Under the pieces are notes generated by a model, which ran no database searches, was not told the DNA's origin, and worked only from the letters and a program-made list of their open reading frames with translations. A DNA stretch of 64,000 nucleotides from Bicyclus anynana (Eukaryota > Arthropoda > Insecta > Lepidoptera > Nymphalidae), in assembly GCF_947172395.1 (NCBI RefSeq), contig NC_069094.1, forward strand, positions 2,006,501-2,070,500. Direction: 5' to 3'. This document shows positions 21,501 to 31,863 of the stretch, in pieces. Both the position numbers and the translations under genes were made by a program. Every line of letters starts with the position of its first letter. Position 1 is the first letter of the stretch.

Positions 21501-21787
21501 AAACCAACCTCAAAAACGATTATTTAGATGAATATGACTATTTAAAAGACAATGCTAGTAAAATGGTAAGGGAACATCCCTATAAGATAGCTTTCTCTTG
21601 GGATAATACTTTGGCTGAGGGTAAAGAACGAAGACTTGCGCTTAATGCTCACGAGGAGTTTTTGAAAATACATAAATGTAGATTGGATGAAGATGGTGGA
21701 GAGACACCAATTACAGTAATTCATGAACCTTCTTTGATTGAAGTAGAACACGCTGATTTGGAATTAGGTGGTAAGAGTGAGCAGTGA
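18507..21787 (+). CDS. DNAI3: DNAI3/WDR63, large second exon: axonemal dynein intermediate chain
   Basis: This exon encodes 1093 of about 1130 residues and ends with TGA at 21785-21787. An internal ATG at 18527 would give 1086 residues, but the frame runs back to the acceptor at 18506 and joins exon 1. Residues below count from the 18527 Met. KPRPWKSLGSEMEIKE (132-147) and a WD40 region at about 345-825 are diagnostic of WDR63/DNAI3. The latter includes ILIGGCINGQVIVWDIT (441-457), FFTGSEDGLILIW (542-554), LTVGGKMFAIW (714-724) and TTSEGDLETWDLL (758-770). A charged coiled coil follows at about 865-960, then a C-terminal extension. In ciliated organisms this family is an intermediate chain of an inner-arm dynein (IC140 in Chlamydomonas), so a role in the sperm flagellum or sensory cilia is expected. 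At ~1130 residues it is longer than the vertebrate protein (about 890). No stop or frameshift is seen, so it looks functional. Confidence 0.93.
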
Positions 21788-21857
21788 TTTGATTCTTTGT
21801 TTCAAACAATTGAATTGTTGCTATCCGAATTGCTTAGTTATTTTATTATTTAAAAAA

Positions 21858-21863
21858 AATATA
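21858..21863 (+). terminator. possible DNAI3 polyadenylation signal variant
   Basis: There is no AATAAA in the first 150 bp after the stop. AATATA lies 71 bp downstream, followed by a T-rich stretch (gttatttgtcttttattgttatttgtc). The AATATA variant is weak evidence on its own. Confidence 0.35.
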
Positions 21864-22648
21864 TAAATCATGTTATTTGTCTTTTATTGTTATTTGTCTA
21901 TCTTGCTGTTGTCCAAGTTATTCGTACGCTGGGTGTTTCGTTTTTTGTAATTTGAAAAACATGAACTTTTTTACTTGCAACGGAATCCTGTAGATGTTTT
22001 AGGTAACAGCATACTACATAAACGCATTTGACTGTATTAGTAGAGGAGCCGAAGAGGGAATTTTTGCAGTTACTCGAGCGCGGCAGATAAACATAAGGGA
22101 CTATACCTTACACTTTGTCGAGTACCTCCACCGAGTATGAGCCCTTAATATTGGTGGGTACGTTTAGGCCAACCAAAAAAAAAAACTAACTTCATAAATA
22201 CTCAACCAGCACGTCAGATTAAGATAAGGTAGGTGAGTTGATAGCTAAAAACTGCACATTTCGAAAATCTGACGATTTGAGCCTAACGTAATGGAATGGG
22301 AGGGTTTCAAAGTTACAAAATTAAACCCTTATATTTTAGTGCTCGAGGTACGAGTGCGATTAATTTTTTACTTATTTTTAAGGAAATAATCTCCTAATTA
22401 ATCGCTAAAATTTTTTTTACAATTTCAGTAAGCCAAAGTAATAAAAATTGTTTTTAAAGTCTGTAGTTTTTTTTCCACCGCTAAAAGCGAAAAAAGTAAA
22501 TAACCATTTATTCGTCCTATAATTTAATCTACTAAATGTAATCGGTCTCAATGACGCTCGAGTAACTGCAAATTTAGCATCCTGGGCTCCGCTACTATAT
22601 GATATGAACCACACTTCACAACACATCACACTAATAACGTTTTTTTTC
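21864..22648. other. no supported gene
   Basis: AT-rich DNA between the DNAI3 3' end and a LINE 3' end. I see only short random open frames. Confidence 0.5.
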
Positions 22649-24198
22649 TCTCATTTATTTATTACTTCTTTTTTTTTAAATTTTTAACAATATAAGTATT
22701 AAATACAAAACATTATTAAAAATTTATAAAAAAAATTCACCCTCCCGCTGCGGGACATTTGAGTGCCCAAGCAACCGGTGGTCAGGGCTCCAGAGTGAGG
22801 AACCTCCTCACAATACGCGCCGTCTCAAGAATCACTGCCTTTTGTATCCGACTCTTGATCCAACAGTTAAGCGAAAGCTTCTTAAGGTGTTGGTCGAAGC
22901 TTTTCGCTATAAGACCATTGACTGAAACAACTATCGGAACAATAATAGTTGACTCAACATTCCACATGGCGGTAATCTCGTGAGCAAGGTCCAAGTATTT
23001 TGATACTTTTTCCTTTTCGGCTTTAACCAGATTATCGTCATGTGGAACTGTAATATCAACAATTATTGCACGACGCACTGACCGATCGACTAGCACTATA
23101 TCAGGTCTATTGGCTACAATATACCTGTCAGTGATAATCGTTCGGTCCCAGTAGAGCAATGCACTGCTATTTTCAAGAACTGACGCTGGGTCGTACCTAT
23201 AGTAAGGCATCTCAAAATCGATAAGGTCATATTGAAGAGCAAGCTGTTGGTGGATTATCTTGGCTACTTGATTATGTCTGTGCAAGTATTCGCCGTTAGC
23301 AAGATGAGAACACCCGGACACAATATGCCTGAGGGACTCCCCAGGACGATGACACGCTCGACAGATGTCTAGAGTGCCATCTTTCATAATGTGTTTCCGG
23401 TAGTTTCTCGTCTTTATAACTTCGTCCATAATTGCACAGACAAAACCCTCGGTTTCCCCAAAGAGGTCACCGAATTGCAACCAAGATACAGATGTTATTT
23501 GATCTACATCCGGCCCAGTAAGGGCCTTGTAGAATCGTCCATGCAACTCCTTGCTCTTCCATATTGCCACACGATCTGAGTTACTAATTAATATAGGCTT
23601 GCGCCAGTTCTCTTTGCCTAGGGATAGCGGGGTAAGTCCCTTATCCACTGCAACGACATCCTGAAACATACTCACATTCATCTTGAGAAAATGATCTCTG
23701 AGATTGCACACCTCATGATTATGGAGGTTCTTGGCGTTTAAGAAGCCACGTCCTCCACACTTGCGTGGGATGTACAATCTCATTACAGATGAACGGGGGT
23801 GATGCATCCGGTATGACGTCAGCAGTTTGCGGACTTTACAGTCCAGGGAATCCAGTTCGGTTTGAGTCCACTTTAGAATGCCAAAAGTGTATATGAGTAA
23901 GGGCATGACCCAGCTATCGAAGGCACGCACCTTGTTACCGCCTGATAAAAGACTTTTTAGGACTTTTTTCAGGCGGCCAAAGAAGCGTTCCTTCACTACC
24001 TGTTTCATATTCCCTGTCTCAATACCAAGTGCTTCTGTCATTCCAAGGTATTTATAGGTCTCGCCTTCAAGGAGTGATCTGAGAATGATAGTTTCTGAAA
24101 TAACTATATTCTCGGAGCTCACTATCCTTCCTCGCTCTACATTGATGACCGCACACTTGTCTACACCAAATTCCATCCTTATGTCATTGCTAAAGGTT
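22649..24198 (-). mobile_element. LINE with restriction-like endonuclease, 5'-truncated, frame intact
   Basis: The minus-strand open frame 24377-22782 has 531 codons, of which about 470 belong to the LINE. It begins in the reverse transcriptase region after the catalytic box (FSNDIRMEFGVDKCAVI, then the thumb block TYKYLGM). A zinc finger CRACHRPGESLRHIVSGC and a PD-(D/E)XK-like segment (RPDIVLVD ... AIIVDITVP) follow. This order is that of R2/R4/Dong-type LINEs with a restriction-like endonuclease. I favour the R4/Dong side but cannot settle it. The 3' UTR ends AATAAATAAATGAGA. The RT core is missing, so the copy is dead despite its clean frame. Related tails lie at 904-1230 and 56203-56613. 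Confidence 0.85.
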
Positions 24199-24412
24199 AT
24201 ACTAATAATATGCGAAAGCTTGTGTGTAAGCATGTATGTTTGTTCCTTCTTTGTGCAGCGGCTACTGAAGCAAATTGGCTGAAATTTGGAATGGAAATAG
24301 ATTTTACTCTGGATAAACACTATTAATCCCGGAAAAATACATGGTTCCCGCGGTATTTGTGAAAAACTGAATTCCACGCTGACGAAGTCGCGGGCGTCCG
24401 CTAGTTTTTAAA
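24199..24412 (-). repeat. repeat F, fused to the LINE 5' end
   Basis: On the minus strand it runs from CTAGCGGACGCCCGCGACTT through 'aattcagtttttcacaaat' to 'aagctttcgcatattattagtat', directly abutting the LINE truncation point. Its sequence supplies the first ~60 codons of the 531-codon frame, so that N-terminus is not LINE protein. A further fragment of the same head is at 24722-24757. Confidence 0.8.
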
Positions 24413-24447
24413 TATATGGTAAATGTTTAAAAAAAATGACTGCTTAC

Positions 24448-24558
24448 CACATTCAGCTCCTCCATGTCGTCGTCACACGTGAACGATGGCGTCATACATA
24501 TTTTGCGCTTCATAAGTTCTTCAGTCGGTACACTTTGCTAGCAAGCTCACAATCACAT
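24448..24558 (-). CDS. candidate first coding exon of an unidentified minus-strand gene
   Basis: On the minus strand a strong acceptor (TTTTCTTTATTTCCAG) precedes 24558. In the reading frame there are stops up to 24535, then the ATG at 24513-24511 opens 22 codons: MKRKICMTPSFTCDDDMEEL, then NV. The exon ends exactly in phase 0 at AATGTG|GTAAGCAG, a near-consensus donor. That pairing of a 5' UTR acceptor, start codon and donor is unlikely by chance, although the peptide is too short to identify. The coding part covers 24513-24448. The next exon would lie to the left, possibly at 7124-7005 with DNAI3 nested between. Confidence 0.45.
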
Positions 24559-24966
24559 CTGGAAATAAAGAAAATCATAGTGAAGTTCTAAGAGTGCGTA
24601 AGTCATCATGAAATCTCGAAACCGATTGACGTAGAAAGATGATATTTCGTAGGATGCTAGTTTATAGTTAGTGGATGTCCGCTAAGAACGAATTTTTGCG
24701 ACAGGGTCGGATTAAGGAGGTCTAAGTGCGGACGAAGTTGCGGGCGTCCGCTAGTGTATGATGACCTAGGATATCTAACAGCGAATTTAAATAATGATTT
24801 TAATTGGCTTATTCATTAAATAATATAGGTTTGTTTACCTACCTATCGATATTTTTAATCATAAATAATTTAATTGCAATACATACCTACCAATGCAAGA
24901 TGTTGCAATTTTACCGTTTATTTATGGTAAAAAATAAGTAAAGTACATAAACTTACCTATAATGGG

Positions 24967-25123
24967 GGTAATTGCGTAACTTGATCAAATCAAATTGACA
25001 GTAAATTCATTACATTTTACTAACTGACAGTTTTCCTTTTTCCTAGGGATTTGACATTTATTTGACGTTTATTTTATTAAAAGGAGCTGTCAAGTGGATC
25101 TGATCAAGTTACACAATTACACA
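24967..25123. repeat. MITE-like inverted-repeat element
   Basis: 'ggtaattgcgtaacttgatcaaatc' at the left end pairs with 'gatctgatcaagttacacaattacacacc' at the right, giving terminal inverted repeats of about 25 bp around a core of about 100 bp. No coding capacity and no clear target duplication. Confidence 0.55.
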
Positions 25124-25479
25124 CCAAATTCAAGTTTTTTGTAAAAAATCCTAGGTCTATAATCATTTGTAACTGGACTAATTGGAATGTTTCGTACCCT
25201 TTCTGAACTAAATTGAATTGATTGTCGTCTTCAATTCTAAGAACACAATTGGCACCACGACAAAATTGCAAGGATGGCTTAAACATGAGAGATTTATGTT
25301 CTTAATTTCGGCAACCTGATTTTTTCTGCTAATTTCATAAAATGTTGAGTTAATTGCGAAACTTTGCTTCAAGAGGATACGACGTTGACTTGAAAGTAAG
25401 TCGGATTTCTTTTCTGTTTTAGTAGCAAAATTCATTTTAGTATCAGCCATATACTCGTAGTAAATCATATTAATGCTTA

Positions 25480-25562
25480 TATAAGTATGAGTCGTGATAC
25501 CCCGAACCGGATTCGAAACTACACCCTCCGAATCAAAGGCAAGAGGTCATCTCCACTGGGCT
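25480..25562 (-). repeat. SINE-A, tRNA-like head only
   Basis: 'ccccgaaccggattcgaaac...accctccgaatc...gaggtcatctccactggg' is the reverse complement of the SINE-A promoter region. The body and tail are missing. Confidence 0.65.
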
Positions 25563-26041
25563 TTCATTGCTTCTTTAATAATATAATAAATAGATTTTGA
25601 TATTATTTTAAATCCCTAGATACACGGAAAGCCAATATAGGTATAATATGATTCTTGAGATTTCACTCGCCTTTTGTAAGGCTTCATTTAATAAATTGAA
25701 ACGATCGTTGACGAAATTGAAAGCATTGTCGGCGACGAAATTGCAAGGATGGTTAACGGCGAAATTGCCAAGATTCTTTGAGTTAAGGTTGAAGACGAAG
25801 AGGTTATTTCCGAAATTGGGGACGGGTTCTTAATGGTTTATTAAGGTGAGTGATGTTTATTAATATTGCGGTATGTTAAAGCTAAATTATAGAGGAATAG
25901 GTGCATGAACTGGAAATTGACGGCTTAATTACGGCCTTTGAGCAAGTATTACGTGTCTCTTTACAAGATTTGATTAGTATATAGTTTCACAATTTATAAG
26001 CAATCAATCTAGCATGAATAATTTAAAAGTATAAATATTTG
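25563..26041. other. no supported gene
   Basis: A 61-codon frame at 25648-25833 encodes a lysine- and leucine-rich peptide built on a 'gacgaaattg' motif that recurs several times (also near 25255). It is probably simple-sequence in origin. I see no splice evidence. Confidence 0.45.
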
Positions 26042-26345
26042 TCAGCCTCCGTGGCGCAGTGGATTTACATGACTTAGGTCCTGGGTTCAATCCACGACTG
26101 GGCCGATTGAGGGTTTCTTAATTGGTCCATGTCTGGCTGTTAGGAGGCTACGGCCGTTGCTAGTTACAGCCCTACCGGCAAGACATACCGCGATTTTGCG
26201 TTCCGGTACGATACGTGACATGTAGAAACCGAAACGGGCATGGATTTTTATCTTCCTCCTTACAAGTTAGCCCGCTTCCATCTTAGATTGCATCATCACT
26301 TACCATCAGGTGAGATTGTAGCTTTGACTATTTTATATAATTCGA
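26042..26345 (+). repeat. SINE-B, near full length
   Basis: It starts AGCCTCCGTGGCGCAGTGG and has a shortened box region (ggtcctgggttcaatcc). It ends 'accatcaggtgagattgtag'. The tRNA-like part is about 10 bp shorter than in the copy at 2028-2335. Confidence 0.85.
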
Positions 26346-26824
26346 TACAATTTTTGTCTTTACTACAATTTTATTTTATTTTTAAACCCTGTAAAAGCCC
26401 GATAGAAATAATGTTGTGATAATATTGACGTCTTTGAGGAATCAATTGGCGATTTAAATTTTGAATTACCATGACCATTTTGTAAACTCTTAAGAATGCA
26501 CCGTAGAAGCTACGTCTAAAGATGTGGAACAAGCAAAGAAATTATGTGGCAAATCGTGCCAAAACATATGATGTTTAGACGTGAATGCGAGCAAAATGGA
26601 ACATATCTCGTACATTGCATATACCTATATGATAATAAGAACAAGGAGAACAGTGAAGATATAAAATGAGAATTTCTCAGAGACATGGTTGGCGCGAACC
26701 TAACATTTACAAAAATGAAATGATTTGTGAGTGTAATATAAAAGGTGTTATAATCCATTCGAAAATGGTTATATATTATTTGTGTTAGTATTTAATCCAG
26801 TATTAAGTTACCTATTGTGACACG

Positions 26825-27000
26825 TAGGGTAGCAGCGACAGTGATTGTACCTTTATTTCGAGGTAGAGGAAACACCTCGAGCAAGTCCTAGGACTTGTGA
26901 TCTTGAGAGTAGGTGGTGGTAGGTTGGTAGGTAGGTAGATAGTTAAAAGATCCTTTCAGATTAAAAAACACTCACCTTCCCTGCCCGACATGTTCTTCAT
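26825..27000 (+). repeat. repeat C, degraded copy
   Basis: 'ggtagaggaaacacctcgagcaagtcctaggacttgtga' and 'aacactcaccttccctgcccga' follow the order of repeat C (40763-41215) at low identity. Confidence 0.4.
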
Positions 27001-27339
27001 GCCCACACAACATAAACAAAAAAATATCAATAAATAATTACAACACAAAACATTATTGCACAAAAATACTAACGTAAACTAACAAACAACGGATCCCAAG
27101 TCAACAAATATCCTCTTATTTATACCAACACTGATAGCTCCCCTCCACTATAACATAAATAATAAATGTTAATACCACGTGTAATCGAGGAATTTGTAAC
27201 ACTATATCTAAATTTTTGGCTAGCACTACTCATTCATATTCGAAATTCCACATTATAAATCTGCTTTAACGGCCCACTATATTAATATGCCTACATATTT
27301 GTAGAAGAGGAGATATACATGTAAATTAAAAAATAGGAG

Positions 27340-27420
27340 ATTTTATTATTTATTTATTATTCTACAAAATACATATTGATATTAAGCCTAACCATAATGC
27401 AACACAAACAGATGATGTTT
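27340..27420 (-). repeat. retroposon tail T
   Basis: 'tttattattctacaaaatacat', 'attaagcctaaccataatgcaacacaaac' matches 830-903 and 58262-58330. It is the terminal piece only. Confidence 0.65.
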
Positions 27421-27469
27421 AAATTAATGTATTGCGGGGCGATAAAAGTCAAATTACTAGAAAAATGTT

Positions 27470-27655
27470 AAATTTGCAAGTGGTAGGACACAAGAGGAGA
27501 GGAAGACAAAAGAAGTGGATGGAGTATGTGAAAGTGGACATGTGTAAAGGGATGATGAGTTGACCAGTAACAGACACGAATGGAATAGATTGACATTGAC
27601 ATATTTTGCTGACCCCACTTAAGTGGGATATAAAGGAGATGATGATGATATAAAT
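27470..27655 (+). mobile_element. RTE-type LINE 3' end, second subfamily
   Basis: 'aagaggagaggaagacaaaagaagtggatgga' gives RGRQKKWME followed, after stops, by DPT-like 'gaccccacttaagtgggata' and a 'gatgatgatgat' tail. The same ending recurs at 61445-61530. It is a decayed 5'-truncated copy. Confidence 0.6.
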
Positions 27656-27659
27656 TCAA

Positions 27660-28100
27660 ACTGCCTTGTTGGTCCAATGGTTAGCCAATGTGGATTCAGA
27701 TCACGGGTTCGACTCCTGTTTTGGACTATGGGATATTTAGTCCTTTCTTCCAAGAAATTCTCAGAATGAATTTGGGAAGCTGATGGTGAACTCGTGTCTC
27801 AGAGAGTACGTTAAACCGTCAGTCCCAATCATTACCATTAACCCTTACCCAACCCAAGCCCGCCAATGCGTATTGGAGCAGCGTGATGGGTTTAAGCTCC
27901 ATAAAAAGAGACAGATATGGAGCCTAAGTCCACTCCACTCACACACACCACTCCTGGCCCTATTATGGACCGTTGAAATAGCGATAAATATTGATAACGA
28001 TAAATAGTCGTTGATGAATTTAACACTAAGCCATTGCAGCAGCGTAGTGGGTCTATGCTCCATATAACGGGCTGATAAAATAGGCTGATAATGATATATC
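27660..28100 (+). repeat. SINE-D, full-length copy with partial duplication
   Basis: A tRNA-like head (GCCTTGTTGGTCCAATGG, box B GGGTTCGACTCC) is followed by the body (cgtgtctcagagagtacgttaa) and two successive 'gcattggagcagcg...gctccat' blocks (27866-27905 and 28027-28068). It ends 'ggctgataatgat'. Confidence 0.75.
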
Positions 28101-29149
28101 CTTGAAAAACAGCGTTAAAGATTAAATTTGAGGGGCTCTAGAGACAAGTTGCCTTGAAGGTATGAAGTATAAATCTAATAAATCTCAAAATAAAACCTTT
28201 CACATTTAATTTTCACAGTCACTCACTAAGTAAGTTTTCTCAGAATCCTGAAGTGGAATAAATAACAAAACGAAAGCTATGTGAAACTAATATTATATAA
28301 GATGATAGTAAATTGGAACCAGGCGGAGATCTGGGAATAATGTTAAAACATAAACAAAAGGAATATCATAGAACAACGGAATTGCTAGATGTATTGAAAT
28401 ATCTACCGAGATCGTAGTTATTTCTGGCACATTTTACTTACAGACAGGGCTGTCACAATTTATTTAATGTGAATATGAATATTATTTTAATAATTTTCTC
28501 TTTCACGACCCAAAAGTCGGTTTTAATAAACACTCCGTCCTGCGGCCCGCAGGAAAAAGAATTTATAATATAATATTATATTATATTATAATTTACATTA
28601 TAAATATAATTTAATAAAAGCAAAACTTAAAGTAGTTCTTTTAGTTTACTAACGATGATTTGCCATACCAATTTCTTTATAAAAACGTTTTTTCATACAA
28701 ATATACCAAAAACACAATTTAGATCGATTACCTTTGGAATATCGCATCCAAATTCACCACCAGAATTGGATCGTGATCATATGCTTTTGACAGTGCGGTA
28801 CCATCTAGCAAGGCAGGTCCTAAACTAAATGGTCTGAGGTAGTAAATGACAGTTACTTACTCAATTTTCCACAGTAGAATAATAAAGTAGACCAGTAAAC
28901 CTATTTAATTAAGTGGAGAGTAAAGTGAGTGTGGTTGGCAACCCTACTGAGAATAAGTCGTAAAGTATAAATATTATGATCTTGCGCACAGTTGATGATC
29001 TGTGAGGATTTGTTTATGTGCAATTCAAAAGATCTGATATTTCAGATTTCTGCTACATTGTTTGAACTTTATTAGCCAGTGATGAAGAGTGTTTAGCATT
29101 TTGTACAAAGCTGTTAAAAAATCTAAATTTGACTAGCAGCCGATCTAAA
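28101..29149. other. no supported gene
   Basis: AT-rich, with a TA-rich low-complexity stretch at 28563-28615. No exon-like segment recognised. Confidence 0.5.
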
Positions 29150-29460
29150 TTTGCCTGGTTGGTCCACTTAGTAGTAGTTTGTTAGTCTATGTAACTTCGG
29201 GTTCAAATCCTGGATCGGGCTTTTTTACTTATACTGATTTTCTCCTTTTTTAATTTAAAGAAAAAATCTCGACTTGGGAAGTTGGGAGACGTAACTCCCC
29301 TCATAGAACATTTTAAGCTGCCGGTCACCATTAATATTTGATTGTACTTGTTAAATGAATTAACATTATCACAATAAGCCCGCTAACCCGTATCGGAGCG
29401 CTATGGTGGCTCCATATCCCGTCTGCTATAAAGAGAGAAATGGGGGGATTTTAGGGGTAT
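29150..29460 (+). repeat. SINE-D-like copy with altered head
   Basis: The head 'gcctggttggtccacttagtagtagtttg...ggttcaaatcctgg' is tRNA-like. The body 'gggaagttgggagacgtaactcccctcatag' and end 'ggagcgctatggtggctccatat' follow SINE-D order, but the copy is diverged. Confidence 0.6.
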
Positions 29461-29623
29461 TTTCAGGGATTTTTTGACTCTTTTATATTTTTAAATTGAC
29501 AATATTACTACTTCTTACTTGTTCTTAACCACTCTGTGGTGACTGGCGGCAATATTTATCCAATAAAAAAAATGTTAAATTTATTCAGTGTCATGAAATT
29601 TATTCGGTGTCATGTATGATTTC

Positions 29624-29684
29624 AATATTACGTCTTCATCTGATTCTTCGTAAAGAATCTTCGTTCAGATGAAGACGTAATATT
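29624..29684. other. hairpin, 18-bp perfect stem with inner stem
   Basis: AATATTACGTCTTCATCT (29624-29641) is exactly complementary to 29667-29684. Between them GATTCTT...AAGAATC forms a second 7-bp stem. The 61-nt fold has the size of a microRNA precursor, but the outer flanks are AT-rich and nothing else supports expression. Confidence 0.6.
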
Positions 29685-29788
29685 TTATGTACTAAATATA
29701 GACTTTTGAAATATATTACATTATGTTGTTTCTAAAACATTATGAATTTATATTTTTTCGGGCGATTTTAGGGGTTTTTGTCACAAAA

Positions 29789-29822
29789 GATCTCAGTGTT
29801 ACCAACTTGTAACACTGAGATC
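29789..29822. other. hairpin, 14-bp perfect stem
   Basis: GATCTCAGTGTTAC and GTAACACTGAGATC are exact complements around the 6-nt loop CAACTT. It lies about 100 bp from the hairpin at 29624-29684. Confidence 0.6.
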
Positions 29823-30474
29823 ATTCTAAAATAATATTTATTTATTGACAAAAATCTATTCACCTTTTCTAATATTACAAACTCTCATAGTTTTGTTTGT
29901 GCGGTTGTAGGGGATATTAATAAATTAATAAAACAATTTAAAAAAAATAACTTTTAACAATAAAAAGCCACGTTATCTGTGCGTGACCTTGGGTAAATTA
30001 AAATCCCCGTATTCTCACAAGAACGAGAACTACGTGGGTGAATTAGGCAATAATAAATGAGACAAGGAAAATTCTAATTTTACTAATTTGGAGGGGTGTT
30101 TTTGAAAAATTGTCCCCGCGTGACGTCCACGGAAATTGGATTCTTTAAAAACAATGTCTAAATAAAATTCTGACCACGCTTGGGGGTGATAAAAAATTTG
30201 CATTGTGACAGCAAACAGTTTTAATTTACAACAGGATACGTCAATAATTCTCGTTTTCTTTTTGGCATTAGGGAAAAAGGGCGCCTTTAAGAACTTGGGA
30301 TAAAATTAATTCAAATTATTATTTGTTGTTTTCTTTTCAATGTTATTTTTACGTCTTTTAAAGTCTCGTAAAAAAAGATTATCTTTGAAGTTCCTTAATT
30401 TTGTGATAATATTAATTGACTAATATTAGAATAATTAATTAATGGCGATTGTTCTAGTTAAATTTTAAACCTTT
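29823..30474. other. no gene; one repeat E head fragment
   Basis: 'aaatccccgtattctcacaagaacgagaactacgtgggtga' at 30001-30041 is a reverse-oriented repeat E head. The rest is AT-rich and featureless. Confidence 0.45.
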
Positions 30475-30560
30475 CTAGAGCACATGGAGTGGCCTTGTCT
30501 GCTTTTATAACATGTCTGGAGTTCGATTCCCAGCTCGGCTAAAAAGTTTCTCTTAATTAT
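30475..30560 (+). repeat. tRNA-like SINE head fragment
   Basis: 'gagcacatggagtggccttgtctgctttt' and 'ctggagttcgattcccagctcggct' resemble A- and B-box spacing of a tRNA-derived SINE (box B GTTCGATTCCC). The body is not recognisable. Confidence 0.45.
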
Positions 30561-31054
30561 CAATCTAATTATCAAACGAAGGTATTGGTTAGTGGTGGAC
30601 GCCAGTTACCATCGGAAATAATGTTAATTGAAATATATATTACATACAATGGATGTACCTTGTACGTACTACATGCAAAAGTTCCAAGAATTCAATTTTA
30701 AATACTATTTAGATCTACAACTACATAGTTTGGTTTACTTGGATACTTATTTGTAACAAAATTCCACAGAAGCCTTTGTATAGAGTATAAATATCTTTGA
30801 CCCTCATTCACTTGTACGAAATCTACCCTTTTGTTAACTTTATTGGTAGGTTCGCCTACTGTAGGATTTAGACAGGAATTTATGAAGAATAAAGATGTCT
30901 CGGTGTAGATTTAAATTAAATAATTACGTAAATTACGCATATCAGTATATATATCATGAGTGTGTAAATATGGTAAAGAGATTTTAAATTTCTGGTAAAC
31001 CCAATCCATTTACTTTAATTATTAGTTAGTTTATGTTTAATGATCTAAATCAAT

Positions 31055-31425
31055 TAAGGCGGTGCCAAGCCAGTGGCGTATAAATTAAAGCCGTTTCTGA
31101 ATGAAAGAAAAAATACTTAAAGTTTATGATTTTTAAAACGGCTTGAGTTAATGCATCACTGTGTCCGCCTTCAAAGTGATCAGAAGGTAGTACATACTGT
31201 TATTTTTGTTAGTCGGTTGAATTTTTTGGCAAAAAGATTTTATTCTTCTGTGTTTCGTCCTTTTTTATTTTTTATTTTCATGAAAATTAAATGAGACCAA
31301 TCATGAAGTATACTTTTTCAAACTAAAAAAACGAAGTTATAGTAAGTTATAGGTAACAAACATTAAAAAAACATACGTGCCGAATTGAGAACCTCCTCCT
31401 TTTTTTTGGAAGTCGGTTAATAAAA
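31055..31425. mobile_element. short relative of composite repeat K
   Basis: It shares the palindrome core 'aaggcggtgccaagccagtg ... cttcaaagtgatcagaaggtag' and the terminal 'gagaacctcctccttttttttggaagtcggtt' with repeat K, but has no 130-bp array. It shows that the array is an optional insertion or expansion within the family. Confidence 0.65.
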
Positions 31426-31863
31426 TCAAAATGGTGGAAAGCAGGTACTATGTCAAACCATTTATGCTCTTTCAGCCTATCGCATCTGTTTGGGGTTGAC
31501 GCATGAATTACGGGAAAACCGATACCCACGCTGACTCGGCGTAAAAAGTACCAATCAAAATGTGAAAAGCTCGCGAGAGTTAGCCCGCTTTAGAAAAATA
31601 GGTAGCGATTTAGGTCACCGCGCGCGCGGTAACGATTTGTTGATGATGTATTTGAGTTATGGGGTTTTTTAAAAATGGAATAACGTTATTGCATGCTGTC
31701 GACAGCCTTGAAAGAATGAAAGAAAAATATTTTTATTTGGTCAGTAAAAAACTTAAAACTAAGCTTTTATACAAGTTACAAGAAAAGTGAAAGGAAAAGC
31801 GCACTGACCAAATAAAGGTCTCTCACAAGGTCTGGTTTTCAGTGAAAGCCTTGGATGTATCAA
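31426..31863. other. no supported gene
   Basis: No recognised repeat. A minus-strand frame through 31529-31347 runs into the repeat K end and has no family resemblance. Confidence 0.45.

Noticed and set aside
18527..21787. DNAI3 as a single-exon retrogene starting at the 18527 ATG
   Set aside because: The frame is open back to a canonical acceptor at 18506 and joins in phase to a plausible first exon at 10167-10278. No A tail or target duplication bounds the large exon.
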